Shown piece after piece: positions 35,447 to 44,229 of a stretch of DNA of 64,000 bases. Under the pieces are notes generated by a model. The model ran no database searches. It worked only from the letters and a program-made list of their open reading frames with translations, and was not told the DNA's origin. A program made the translations under genes and the position numbers. The DNA comes from Sphingomonas colocasiae (lineage in GTDB: Bacteria > Pseudomonadota > Alphaproteobacteria > Sphingomonadales > Sphingomonadaceae), in NCBI RefSeq assembly GCF_019880585.1, contig NZ_JAINVV010000003.1:248001-312000 (forward strand), written 5' to 3'. The number at the start of each line of letters is the position of its first letter. Within the stretch, counting starts at the first letter, position 1.

Positions 35447-36415
35447 TTGATCATCGGCCTGGATTGCGGGGGCGCGAAGACCGCGGGCGCGATCTGCGAC
35501 AGGCAGGGACGGATCGTCGCACGCGCCAGAGCGCAGGGCGCGGCGATCGTCGGCGCACCGAACGAACGCTTCTTCGCGACAATCACCGGCCTGCTCGACA
35601 CCCTGTGCAGCGATGCGGGCGTGACGCTCGGCGATATCGAACATGTCGCGATTGGGCTTTCGGGTGTCGATTTCACCGATGAACAGGCAGAACAACGCTC
35701 CACCATCGCGCGTCGCTACGGCCTGGAATCGCGCCTGACACTCGTCAATGACGGCATCGTCGCCCTGTGCGGCGTATCGCCTGAGGCCCGGCTCGTGCTC
35801 GTCCAGCTCGGCACCGGGCTCACCAGCGCCTATCGCGCCGAGCCCGGCGGCGAGACCGTCCATGACAGCCTGGATGTCGGTCGCATCTACGACGTCCGCG
35901 ACGCGGCGATCGCACGCGCCGCGCGCATGATCGACGGCCGCGCGGCGCCCACCCCGCTTCTCGATGCGGTGCTCGCTTATTGCGGCGTCGCGGCGCCGGA
36001 TTTCGCGGCCTGGTACCTGCGTTCTCCCGAGGCGGCGTCGCGAAGAACCGGCATGGCGCGCATCGTGTTCGCCGCATGGCGGCAAGGCGACCCCGCCGCG
36101 ACCGACATGGTCCATGCCGCCGCGCGCGATTATGCGCTGATCGCCAAGGTGATGGGCGACCGCCTGCCCGGCGAAGCGCGTTTCGCCACCGCATTTGGCG
36201 GCGGCACCATCCTGGAAGGCCAGGCGGACTTCCAGCGCCTGCTCCGCGAAGAACTGGCGGCGATCTGCCCGCGCGCCGACATGACCGGTATACGCCTTTC
36301 ACCCGAGCTCGGCGCGGTACTGCTCGCCGCCCGCCCCTGGGGCGGTGATCCGGCCGCATTGTTCGAAACGCTCGCAACACAGGATAGCGGCACGAAAACG
36401 GAGGTTCCGGCGTGA
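35447..36415 (+). CDS. BadF/BadG-type sugar kinase (N-acetylglucosamine kinase-like)
   Basis: An ASKHA-fold ATPase: phosphate-1 motif MIIGLDCGGAKTAGAICD, VAIGLSGVDF, the Asp-containing VNDGIVAL, phosphate-2 VLVQLGTGLTSAY (GTGL in place of GTGS) and ATAFGGGTIL. This is the pattern of N-acetylglucosamine/N-acetylhexosamine kinases of the BadF/BadG family. It is first in a four-gene operon with GH4, ChbG and an MFS symporter, so it likely phosphorylates the imported amino-sugar disaccharide or monosaccharide. The start is the TTG at 35447, backed by an excellent GGGAGGGG 6 bases upstream. Its stop overlaps the GH4 start. Confidence 0.85.
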   Translation: MIIGLDCGGAKTAGAICDRQGRIVARARAQGAAIVGAPNERFFATITGLLDTLCSDAGVTLGDIEHVAIGLSGVDFTDEQAEQRSTIARRYGLESRLTLVNDGIVALCGVSPEARLVLVQLGTGLTSAYRAEPGGETVHDSLDVGRIYDVRDAAIARAARMIDGRAAPTPLLDAVLAYCGVAAPDFAAWYLRSPEAASRRTGMARIVFAAWRQGDPAATDMVHAAARDYALIAKVMGDRLPGEARFATAFGGGTILEGQADFQRLLREELAAICPRADMTGIRLSPELGAVLLAARPWGGDPAALFETLATQDSGTKTEVPA

Positions 36416-37686
36416 GAGACCTGAACATCTGCATCGTCGGAGCCGGCGGAAGCTATACGCCCGAGATCGTCGAAGGCTTGCTCGACCGTGCCGAAGCGCT
36501 TCCCGTCCGTGCGCTCGGCCTGACGGACACCGATCCCCATCGGCTGGAAATCATGGCGGGATTGACGCGGCGGATGATCGCGGCGCGAGGGGCGCGGATC
36601 GCGGTGCGGGCGGAAAACGATCTGCGGGCGGCCGTCGCCGACGCCGATTTCGTCGTGACGCAGATCCGCGTCGGCGGCATGCGCGCGCGCGCCGCCGACG
36701 AGGCGATCCCGCTGCGCTACGGCGTGATCGGCCAGGAAACGACGGGCCCCGGCGGCATGTTCAAGGCGCTGCGCACCATTCCGGTGATGATCGAGATGGC
36801 GCGAACGATCGCCGATGCCGCGCCGGCCGCCTTCATCCTCAACTATACCAACCCCAGCGGCGTGGTGACCGAAGCGGTGCTCAACCACAGCGACGCGCGC
36901 ATGCTGGGCCTGTGTTCGAGCATCCCGACCATGCAGCAGCGGCTGGCGCATCTGCTTGCCCCCCGCTTCGGCGATATCCGGACCGCGTGCATCGGCCTCA
37001 ACCATCTGGGCTTCATCCATCGGATCGAAGCGCATGGCCGCGACGTGACGGCGGACGCGCTCGCCGCGCTCGCCCGGCTCGACACCGACGAAGACCCGCT
37101 TTTCTCCTCCGCGCTGCGCACGGCGGCGGTGCTGGGTGCGCTGCCGGTCGAGAAATACGGCGATCTCTATTTCCATCGCCGCGCCGAAGTGGCGGCGATG
37201 CATGAAGCGCCCCGCACCCGCGCGCAGGCGGTGGCGGAGATCGAGGCGGAAGTGCTGGCCGAAGCCGCCGACCAATGCGTGGACACGAAACCCGAAGCGC
37301 TGCGGCGCCGGGGCGGCGATGGCTATAGCAGCGTCACCTTCGACACGCTCGACGCCATTCTGAACGATCGCGGGCGGGAGATCGTGATGAGCACGCTCAA
37401 TCGCGGCGCGGTTCGCGATCTGCCCGACGATGCCGTCGTCGAACTGCCCTGCCGCGTCGATGCCCAGGGCGCCGCGCCGCTGCCCGCCGGGGAGATCCCG
37501 ATCGCCTTTCGCGGGCTCGTCCAGGCGGTGAAGGCGCATGAGACGCTGACGGTGGAAGCGGCGGTGACGCGTCGGCGCGATGTGGCGCTCCAGGCGCTGC
37601 TCGCGCATCCGCTGGTCGGCGACATCGATATCGCCGTGCCGATGCTCGACGAGATGCTGGCCGCGCACGCGCTGGATTTCCGGTGA
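36412..37686 (+). CDS. Glycoside hydrolase family 4 (6-phospho-glycosidase)
   Basis: The NAD-binding motif ICIVGAGGSYTPEIVEGLL opens the protein. TQIRVGGM and GQETTGPGGMF follow, then NYTNPSG. Cys168 (GLCSSIP) and His198 (GLNHLGF) match the two Mn2+ ligands of GH4 enzymes such as GlvA and ChbF. GH4 hydrolases use NAD+ and a redox mechanism and mostly act on 6-phosphorylated glycosides. With ChbG next door, a 6-phospho-chitobiose-like substrate is the best guess. The gene overlaps the kinase stop and the chbG start. Confidence 0.9.
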   Translation: MRDLNICIVGAGGSYTPEIVEGLLDRAEALPVRALGLTDTDPHRLEIMAGLTRRMIAARGARIAVRAENDLRAAVADADFVVTQIRVGGMRARAADEAIPLRYGVIGQETTGPGGMFKALRTIPVMIEMARTIADAAPAAFILNYTNPSGVVTEAVLNHSDARMLGLCSSIPTMQQRLAHLLAPRFGDIRTACIGLNHLGFIHRIEAHGRDVTADALAALARLDTDEDPLFSSALRTAAVLGALPVEKYGDLYFHRRAEVAAMHEAPRTRAQAVAEIEAEVLAEAADQCVDTKPEALRRRGGDGYSSVTFDTLDAILNDRGREIVMSTLNRGAVRDLPDDAVVELPCRVDAQGAAPLPAGEIPIAFRGLVQAVKAHETLTVEAAVTRRRDVALQALLAHPLVGDIDIAVPMLDEMLAAHALDFR

Positions 37687-38528
37687 CGGCCCGCCCGCCC
37701 CTCCACCAGCGGCTCGGCTTCGCCGCCGATGCGCGGCTGCTGATCGTCAATTGCGACGATGTGGGATCGAGCCACGCCGCCAATCTGGCCTGCGAGCAGG
37801 CGATGCGCGACGGGCTCGCGACCAGCGGCACGCTGATGGTGCCGTGCCCCTGGGCGCGCGAGGCCGTCGGCATGTTCGCGGGGCTCGACCTGGGCGTGCA
37901 CCTGACGCTGACCGCCGAATATCCCGGCTATCGCTGGCGCACGCTGACGGGGGCCGCATCGCTGCACGATGCCGAGGGTTATATGCCCGCGACCGTCGCC
38001 GAGCTTTATGCGCGCATGCGGCCCGACGATGTCCGCCGCGAATGCCGGGCGCAGATCGAACAGGCGCTCGACTGGGGCGTCGACGTGACCCATCTCGACT
38101 CGCATATGGGCGCGACGCATTTCGATGCCGGCCTGTTCGAGATCTATCTGGAAATGGCGGAAACCTTCCGCCTGCCGCTCAGAATGGCGAGCGCGGAGGA
38201 CGAGGCCCGGCTGGGCTATGCCGGCCGCGCCCGGGCGGCCGCGCGCGGCGTCGCGTTCCCCGATATATTGATCGCCGAATGGGGCCGGGCGACGCGCGAC
38301 GTGATCCATGACCGTTTTCCGGACCTTCCGCCCGGCATCAGCGAAATCAACATCCATCCCGTGATCGATGGCCCTGAACTGCGCGGCTATGATCTGCGCG
38401 AAGCCGATATCCGCGTCGCCGATCATGGCTGCGCGCATGACGCCGAGATCGCCGGCTTTGTGAATGCGCAAGGCTTCACGCGGATCAGCTATCGCCCCTT
38501 GCGCGATCTGCAGCGGAGCCTTGCTTGA
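37683..38528 (+). CDS. chbG: ChbG/HpnK (YdjC)-family carbohydrate deacetylase
   Basis: The 281-residue protein has all family motifs: NCDDVG (residues 23-28), GVHLTLT with metal His73, THLDSHMGATH (His137, Asp139, His141) and EINIHPVID. The family removes an acetyl group from N-acetylated disaccharides such as chitobiose or its 6-phosphate before GH4 cleavage. The GTG start overlaps the GH4 stop, and its own stop overlaps the MFS start, so expression is tightly coupled. In E. coli the same pair, chbG and the GH4 gene chbF, belongs to a PTS operon; here no PTS genes are present. Confidence 0.9.
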   Translation: MTARPPLHQRLGFAADARLLIVNCDDVGSSHAANLACEQAMRDGLATSGTLMVPCPWAREAVGMFAGLDLGVHLTLTAEYPGYRWRTLTGAASLHDAEGYMPATVAELYARMRPDDVRRECRAQIEQALDWGVDVTHLDSHMGATHFDAGLFEIYLEMAETFRLPLRMASAEDEARLGYAGRARAAARGVAFPDILIAEWGRATRDVIHDRFPDLPPGISEINIHPVIDGPELRGYDLREADIRVADHGCAHDAEIAGFVNAQGFTRISYRPLRDLQRSLA

Positions 38529-39847
38529 CCGGCGCCGCGCGCACGCGGCTGGGCTATGCGCTCGGGTGCTTCGGCACCGACCTGTTCTGGCAGAGCACCA
38601 GCTTCTACCTGCTTTTCTATTATACCGACATATTGCACCTGCCCAATGCCGCCGCCGGGCTGATCTTCGGCGCGGCGATGATCTGGGACGGGCTGATCGA
38701 TCCGCTCGTCGGCATGTTCGCCAATCGCATCCGATCGCGGCTGGGCCGTTATCGCCTGCTGGTGCTGATCGGCGCGGCACCGCTCTCGCTCTCGTTCATG
38801 CTCGTCTTCGCGCAGCCGCTGCTCGGCCTGTCCGGTGAAATCTGGTTCGCGCTGCTCGCGCAGATGCTGTTCCGGACCGCCTATGCGGTGGTTTCCATCC
38901 CCTATGGCTCGCTCTCGGCGTCGCTCACCACCAGCATGCGCGAGCGCAGCACGCTCGCCACCTTCAAGGTGCTGGGCGGTGCCGCCGCCGCGCTCGCGGT
39001 CGCGCTGGCGAGCCAGCCCTTCGTCGCGCTCTGGCAGGATCCCGCGCTTGGCTGGTTCGCGCTCGCGATGCTCTGGGGCGCGCTCGCCTTCGCCGCCCTG
39101 CTCTTCATGGTGCTGGCGACGCACGAGATCGCGGAAGACGGACAAGCGGCTCCGCCCATCGCAGCCTTGATGCGCGCGATCCTTTGCAACAGGCCGCTGC
39201 TGCTGCTGCTCGCCGCGATCACCGCGATGAGCATCGGCACGGTGATCAGCGGCAAGATGATCGTCTATTATTTCACCTATTATGTCGGCCGCCCCGAACT
39301 GGCGAGCTATGGGCTGGCGGTGCAGGTGGCGGCGGTGATCCTGCTCACCCCCGTCTGGGGCTGGGTGGGCCGGAGCTTCTCCAAGCGCCTCGCCTGGCTC
39401 TGGGGATCGGGCCTGTCCTGTGCTGGCCAGGCGGCGTTCATCGCCTATACCGGTGGCGATCCCGCCATCGTGCTGGTCCTGCTCGCGCTCACCTGGCTCG
39501 GCGGCGCAGCGATCCCGGTCACGCTCTGGTCGCTGATCCCGGATACCGTCGAGGTCGCCGAATGGCGCACCGGCATCCGCGCGGAAGGCATGACCTTCGG
39601 CATCGTCACGCTCGTCCAGAAAGTCGCGACCGGCCTTGCCATCGCGCTATGCGGCGTGCTGCTCGATCTGATCGGCTATGTCGCAGCGGCGCGCCAATCG
39701 CCCGAGACGCTGACGGGGTTCCATCTGATGTTGACCGTCCCCACCCTGCTCGGCGGTGCGATCTCGATGGCGTTCATGTGGTTCTACGTGATCGACGAGG
39801 CCTTCCACAATCGCCTGTTGCGCGCGCTGGCATATCGGCGTCGCTAA
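38525..39847 (+). CDS. GPH-type sugar:cation symporter (MFS)
   Basis: A 440-residue, 12-helix membrane protein. YALGCFGTDLFWQSTSFYLLFYYTDILHL and IWDGLIDPLVGMFANR near the N-terminus are typical of the glycoside-pentoside-hexuronide:cation symporter family (melibiose carrier relatives). It would bring the unphosphorylated sugar across the inner membrane. The TTG start overlaps the chbG stop. Its stop overlaps, by four bases, that of the convergent sulfatase, so the two operons of the locus meet tail to tail. Confidence 0.88.
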   Translation: MTGAARTRLGYALGCFGTDLFWQSTSFYLLFYYTDILHLPNAAAGLIFGAAMIWDGLIDPLVGMFANRIRSRLGRYRLLVLIGAAPLSLSFMLVFAQPLLGLSGEIWFALLAQMLFRTAYAVVSIPYGSLSASLTTSMRERSTLATFKVLGGAAAALAVALASQPFVALWQDPALGWFALAMLWGALAFAALLFMVLATHEIAEDGQAAPPIAALMRAILCNRPLLLLLAAITAMSIGTVISGKMIVYYFTYYVGRPELASYGLAVQVAAVILLTPVWGWVGRSFSKRLAWLWGSGLSCAGQAAFIAYTGGDPAIVLVLLALTWLGGAAIPVTLWSLIPDTVEVAEWRTGIRAEGMTFGIVTLVQKVATGLAIALCGVLLDLIGYVAAARQSPETLTGFHLMLTVPTLLGGAISMAFMWFYVIDEAFHNRLLRALAYRRR

Positions 39848-41175
39848 CCGACCTTCTTGCGCGGCCCGCGTGCGAACGCACCGAACCGGGCATCGGCGCG
39901 CGCCGCGCGCGCGCGCATATCGGCCATCACATCGGCGTGCAGGCTGGAAACATTATAGGTTTCGGCCGGATCGACGCGCAGATCGAACAACAGATCGTAG
40001 CCATGATCCGACAAGGGCAGGTCGACCGTGCGATAATAAGATCGCCGCACATATTTCCAGTGCGCGGTGCGGATCGCCGCCACGCTCTCATTGTCGAACA
40101 GCAACAGGTCTTCATGCGGTGACGGCCCGCCCGAACGCAGCAGCGCGCCGATATCGCGCCCATCCAGTTCGACGGCCGGCAACGGCCTGCCCGTCCATGC
40201 CGCGAGCGTCGGCAGCAGATCGATATTCATGCTGAGCGCGGCGCTCGTCCGTCCCGGTGCGATCCTGCCGGGCTGGCGCGCGATAAAGGGCACGCGGAAG
40301 CCACCGTCCCAGCCGCCCCCGCCCTTGCGATCGCGCAAGGGGCCGGACGATCCCTCGAACCAGGGGCCGTTGTCCGACGTCACGATCACCAGCGTGTCGC
40401 GATCGATGCCGAGGCGCGCGAGCCGGGCAAACAGCCGGCCGACGCCCGCATCGACCTCCTCCACCACCTGACCATAGGCGGCGGCGGGCGAATGGCCGGC
40501 ATGATCGGGATTGGGCACCAGCGGATAATGCGGCGCGGTCAGCGCCATCATCAGGAAAAAGGGTTTCGCACGGTTCGTTTCGATGAAACGGAAGCCGCGA
40601 TCGAAGAAGCGCTCGGTCAGTCGTGCGAAATCGACATCCTCGCGCGTCAGTTCCACTCCCGGCGCATGCGCTTCATACAGCGAGAGCGGCGTCATGTCGT
40701 GACTATAGGGCAGGCCGAAGAACAGATCGAAACCCTGCACGGTCGGCGGCCAATAGGGCGCGACATGGCCGAGATGCCATTTGCCGATCAGCGCGGTCGC
40801 ATAATCGGGTTTCAGCATTTCGGCGATCGTCACTTCGCCGGGCGGCAGGCCGATCGTGTCGCTGGCGCGGATCACGTCATAGGCAAGGCCGGTGCGGATC
40901 GGATAACGCCCGGTCAGCAGACCCGCGCGCGATGGCGTGCAGACATTGGCGGAGGCATAGGCATCGGTCAGGCGGATGCCCTCGCGCGCCATCCGGTCGA
41001 GCGCCGGCGTGCGGATCAGCCGCGCGCCATAGCTGCCCAGATCGCCCCAGCCGAGATCGTCCGCCAGGATCAGCACGATATTGGGTTTCCGGCGTGTGGC
41101 GGCCCTGACGGCGCCGGGCAGCATCGCCGAAACCAGCGCCGCCGCCCCCGCGCCGATGATCTCCCTGCGCCTCAC
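39844..41175 (-). CDS. Tat-exported sulfatase (type I, formylglycine-dependent)
   Basis: A type I sulfatase with NIVLILADDLGWGDLGSYG (metal-binding Asp pair), the formylglycine motif CTPSRAGLLTGR with Cys79, GKWHLG, APHYPLVPN and the second metal site IVTSDNGPW. RRREIIGAGAAALVSAMLPGAVRA is a twin-arginine signal, placing it in the periplasm. The GTG at 41175 is preferred because GGAGGGCAG precedes it and the signal begins there; the frame is open to 41223. It lies 19 bases after the TonB receptor gene, so sulfate removal is tied to uptake of the same sugar. Confidence 0.92.
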   Translation of the reverse strand: MRRREIIGAGAAALVSAMLPGAVRAATRRKPNIVLILADDLGWGDLGSYGARLIRTPALDRMAREGIRLTDAYASANVCTPSRAGLLTGRYPIRTGLAYDVIRASDTIGLPPGEVTIAEMLKPDYATALIGKWHLGHVAPYWPPTVQGFDLFFGLPYSHDMTPLSLYEAHAPGVELTREDVDFARLTERFFDRGFRFIETNRAKPFFLMMALTAPHYPLVPNPDHAGHSPAAAYGQVVEEVDAGVGRLFARLARLGIDRDTLVIVTSDNGPWFEGSSGPLRDRKGGGGWDGGFRVPFIARQPGRIAPGRTSAALSMNIDLLPTLAAWTGRPLPAVELDGRDIGALLRSGGPSPHEDLLLFDNESVAAIRTAHWKYVRRSYYRTVDLPLSDHGYDLLFDLRVDPAETYNVSSLHADVMADMRARAARADARFGAFARGPRKKVG

Positions 41176-41194
41176 CTGCCCTCCACCCGATTCT

Positions 41195-43396
41195 CTAGAA
41201 TCTGTATTTCGCCTCGATACCATAGGTGCGCGGCTCGCCGCGCTCGACGAAGCGCGTGCCGAGGAAATCGGCGGCGCGGTTGACGGTGAAGAGATCGTTG
41301 GTGAGGTTCACGCCCCACAGGCTGAACTCGAGCCCGCTGCCCATATGCGCGAAGGTGATGCGCGCATTGACGAGCTTGCGGTTCTCCAGCCGCTGATTGG
41401 CTAGATTCTCCTGACCCGAGAATGTGCGCGAACGATAGCTATATTGCCCGAACAGCGACAGCCGCGAATCCATGCCCGGCAGGGCGATGCCATATTCGGC
41501 GGATACGCTGCCCGACCATTTGGGGGAAAAGGGCAAGCGATTGCCCGACGCGTCCGCACCGGCGGCACCGCCGCCGGGAAAGGACCTGAAGCTGGCATCC
41601 ATATAGGCCGCGTCGAAGGTGAGCTTCAGATCGCGCACCGGCGCCGCCTCGATGCTCGCCTCCACGCCCTTGGTATGGACCTTGGCGGCGTTGCTGAGCT
41701 GGATCACCGTGATCCCGCCGGGGAACAGATAGAAGCGGTTGATCTGGTAATTGTCGTAATCGGCGATGAAGGCCGCGAGATTGGTGCGCAGCTTGCGGTC
41801 GAACATCTCCGCCTTGAGCCCGACTTCGTAGGATTTGACGGTTTCGGTATCGAAGGCGAAATCGGCGCGGCCGTCGCCGTTCAGGTCGCGCACCTGATTG
41901 CGATTGAGGAAATCGACGTTCCAGCCGCCGCTTTTGAAGCCGGTCGCGTATTTGGCGTAGATATTGACGGTTTCGGCGGGTTTGAAGGTCACGCCCAGGC
42001 TGGGCGTGAAGCGGTTCTCCGTATCCTCGTCGCGGAAATTGTTGAGTATGGCGATGCCGACCAGGCCGCTGTTCGATCCGTCGAGATTGAACAGGATCTT
42101 GCGGCGCTCATGCGTGTAGCGGCCGCCCAGATTGAGCGTGAGCTGGTCGAACAGGTCGAAATCGATCGAGCCGAACGCGGCGATCGATCGCGTGCCGATC
42201 CTGGCGGAGGACGGCGTGCTCGAATTGAGTGGTATGCCCAGCCCCAGCGCGCCCGCCGCGACGCCCCAGAAAGCGGTGCGCCGCGTCTTCGCGGTCTCGT
42301 CCATGTAGAAGACGCCCGCGACATAGCGCAGCCGCCCGTCGGTGGGCGAAGCGATGCGCAGTTCCTCCGAAAGCTGCGAAAACCGGTCGACATACAGCGT
42401 GTGGATGAAATCGGCCGAGCTGTAATCGTTATCGGCCTGGATCGCGAGACGGCTGTCGCGAAAGGCGGTGATCGAGGTCAGCACATGATCGCCGATCTCG
42501 TAATCGATATTGGCGGAGGTGCCGCCGGTCTTGGCGTGCTTGAAGCGCGGCGTGTTGGTGTTGGTTTCGAAGGGCGCCGGCGCGCCCGGATCGATCGTTC
42601 CGCCGCCGGTGAGTCCCGAAATCGCCTCCGGCCCGCCACGGAACGAGAAGTCGCGCATATAATCGGCGCTCAGGTCGATGGTCAGCCGCTCGGTCGGTTT
42701 CAGCCGCACGCCGAAACGATAGGATTGGGTGTCGAGCGATCCGATCGTGCGATCCCCGTTGAAGAGATTGCGCGTGAAGCCGTCGCGCCGCTCATAACCG
42801 AACGACGCCTTGGCCATGATCTTGTCTTCGACCACGGGCATGTTGAGCTGGACGCCGACACTGCGATAGTCGCTGTTGCCGATGCCGCCGCTGATCTCGC
42901 CGCCGAAATCGTTGGACGGCGCGCGCGTGACGATGTTGACCGCGCCCGACACGGTATTGCGGCCGAACAGATGCCCCTGCGGCCCGCGCAGCACCTCGAT
43001 CCGGTCGATGTCCAGCAGTGTCTGGTTGAGCGAGGCCACCTGGCCGATATAGACGCCGTCGAGATAGACGCCCGCGCGACCGCCGAAACCGATATTGCGC
43101 CCGCCGCCGCCGACACCCCGGATATAGACGGCGCCATTGGCGCGCTCGACGCTGAAATTGGGGGCGACGCCGGTCAGGTCCGACAGACGGGTGGCGTGCA
43201 GAGCGTCGACCCGGTCACCGCCCACCGCGCTGATCGCGATCGGCACGTCCTGGAGGTTTTCGCTTCGCTTCTGCGCGGTGACGACGATCTCGCTCAGCCC
43301 CGCGCTGTCCTCGGTTTCCGCAGGCGCCTTCTGCGCCGCAGCGGACGCGGCGGCGAACGCACTCAACATGGTCCCGCACAGAAGATACCGGTTCAT
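41195..43396 (-). CDS. TonB-dependent receptor for the amino-sugar locus
   Basis: A 733-residue receptor: signal peptide (CGTMLSAFAAASAAAQ), TonB-box-like SEIVVTAQKRSENLQDVPIAIS, plug (YIRGVGGGGRNIGFGGRAGVYLDGVYIGQ, RIEVLRGPQGHLFGRNTVSGAVNIVT) and a beta-barrel ending in GIEAKYRF with terminal Phe. This type is common among sphingomonad glycan and aromatic receptors. GGGGAGGACAGC before the ATG at 43396 sets the start. The promoter to its right contains two operator palindromes. It leads the receptor-sulfatase operon, and the substrate is inferred from the neighbours. Confidence 0.92.
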   Translation of the reverse strand: MNRYLLCGTMLSAFAAASAAAQKAPAETEDSAGLSEIVVTAQKRSENLQDVPIAISAVGGDRVDALHATRLSDLTGVAPNFSVERANGAVYIRGVGGGGRNIGFGGRAGVYLDGVYIGQVASLNQTLLDIDRIEVLRGPQGHLFGRNTVSGAVNIVTRAPSNDFGGEISGGIGNSDYRSVGVQLNMPVVEDKIMAKASFGYERRDGFTRNLFNGDRTIGSLDTQSYRFGVRLKPTERLTIDLSADYMRDFSFRGGPEAISGLTGGGTIDPGAPAPFETNTNTPRFKHAKTGGTSANIDYEIGDHVLTSITAFRDSRLAIQADNDYSSADFIHTLYVDRFSQLSEELRIASPTDGRLRYVAGVFYMDETAKTRRTAFWGVAAGALGLGIPLNSSTPSSARIGTRSIAAFGSIDFDLFDQLTLNLGGRYTHERRKILFNLDGSNSGLVGIAILNNFRDEDTENRFTPSLGVTFKPAETVNIYAKYATGFKSGGWNVDFLNRNQVRDLNGDGRADFAFDTETVKSYEVGLKAEMFDRKLRTNLAAFIADYDNYQINRFYLFPGGITVIQLSNAAKVHTKGVEASIEAAPVRDLKLTFDAAYMDASFRSFPGGGAAGADASGNRLPFSPKWSGSVSAEYGIALPGMDSRLSLFGQYSYRSRTFSGQENLANQRLENRKLVNARITFAHMGSGLEFSLWGVNLTNDLFTVNRAADFLGTRFVERGEPRTYGIEAKYRF

Positions 43397-43442
43397 TGCT
43401 GTCCTCCCCTCATCCGCCCCGCAACCCGTGATCTTCATATTC

Positions 43443-43456
43443 CTTGTGATCACTAG
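43443..43456. promoter_or_regulatory. Operator site B (minus strand CTAGTGATCACAAG)
   Basis: It differs from the perfect palindrome CTAGTGATCACTAG at one position. It lies 47 bases from the receptor ATG and 50 from the tetR ATG, and 26 bases centre-to-centre from site C. Confidence 0.7.
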
Positions 43457-43468
43457 GTTTTTGAATTG

Positions 43469-43482
43469 CTAGCAGTCACTAG
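43469..43482. promoter_or_regulatory. Operator site C (minus strand CTAGTGACTGCTAG)
   Basis: It has the same outer arms CTAG...CTAG with three inner differences from the ideal palindrome. On the minus strand it lies between a possible -35 TTGCAC and -10 TAGCAA of the receptor promoter, a position that suits repression of the receptor and of tetR itself. Confidence 0.65.
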
Positions 43483-43505
43483 AAATATGTGCAAGAGCCA
43501 ATTCC

Positions 43506-44138
43506 ATGAGCGAAAAGCAGAGCAAGACTGCGAGCAGCGCCCCGCCCGGCACCCGCCAGTCGCGCGGCCGCGCACGGCGCGCGGCGGTGCTCGCCGCCGC
43601 GCGCAGGCTGTTCGCGCAACAGGGTTTCAAGGGGGCCAGCCTCGCCGCGATCGCGCAGGAAGCCGAACTCACCGATGCCGGCCTGCTCTATCATTTCCCC
43701 AGCAAGAACCATCTGCTGCTCGCCGTGGTGGCGGAAGGCGACCGCGAGCAGGACGAGGCGCTGGAGAAGGTGCAGACCGCGAAGGGCCTGCCGCTGATCG
43801 AGCGCATGGCGGAGTTCGGCGCCGATCTGGAGGCCGATCCGCTGCTGACCGCGCTCGACGTGACGCTTTCGGCCGAGCATCTGCAGGAAGATTCGGAAGT
43901 GAACCGCTATTTCGTCGCGCGGTACGAGCGGTTCCGATCGATGCTGGAAACCGCCTTTGCCGATGCCGCGCGCACGGGCGATCTGCGCGCCGACCTCGAT
44001 CCCGCGGCGGAGGCGGTCAACATGACCGCCGTCATCGATGGGCTGCGGCTGCAATGGCTGCTGAGCGGCGGATCGATCTCGATGGCGCAGAATATGCGCG
44101 ACTATGTACGCGGCGTGATCGCGCGGCTCCGCGCCTGA
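43506..44138 (+). CDS. TetR-family regulator of the amino-sugar locus
   Basis: The 210-residue protein has the TetR helix-turn-helix (AARRLFAQQGFKGASLAAIAQEAELTDAGLLYHFPSKNHLLLAVV) and an all-helical ligand-binding C-terminal domain. It is divergent from the receptor-sulfatase operon, with two palindromes between them; a third is at the start of the kinase operon 8 kb away. I infer it represses all three units and is released by a sugar intermediate. A short basic tail precedes the DNA-binding domain. Confidence 0.88.
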   Translation: MSEKQSKTASSAPPGTRQSRGRARRAAVLAAARRLFAQQGFKGASLAAIAQEAELTDAGLLYHFPSKNHLLLAVVAEGDREQDEALEKVQTAKGLPLIERMAEFGADLEADPLLTALDVTLSAEHLQEDSEVNRYFVARYERFRSMLETAFADAARTGDLRADLDPAAEAVNMTAVIDGLRLQWLLSGGSISMAQNMRDYVRGVIARLRA

Positions 44139-44229
44139 CGCGCGATCGCGAACGATTTCATTGCGGCGCAAGCCGCGCTATCCGGAACGCTTCGGCACGA
44201 TATCGGCGTTGCAACGCAGGACAATCCAG

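Noticed and set aside
41444-43456. A 670-residue plus-strand frame opposite the amino-sugar TonB receptor
   Set aside because: It is the antisense shadow of a clear receptor gene; composition is Arg/Ala/Asp-rich with no motif. High GC makes such long antisense frames common.
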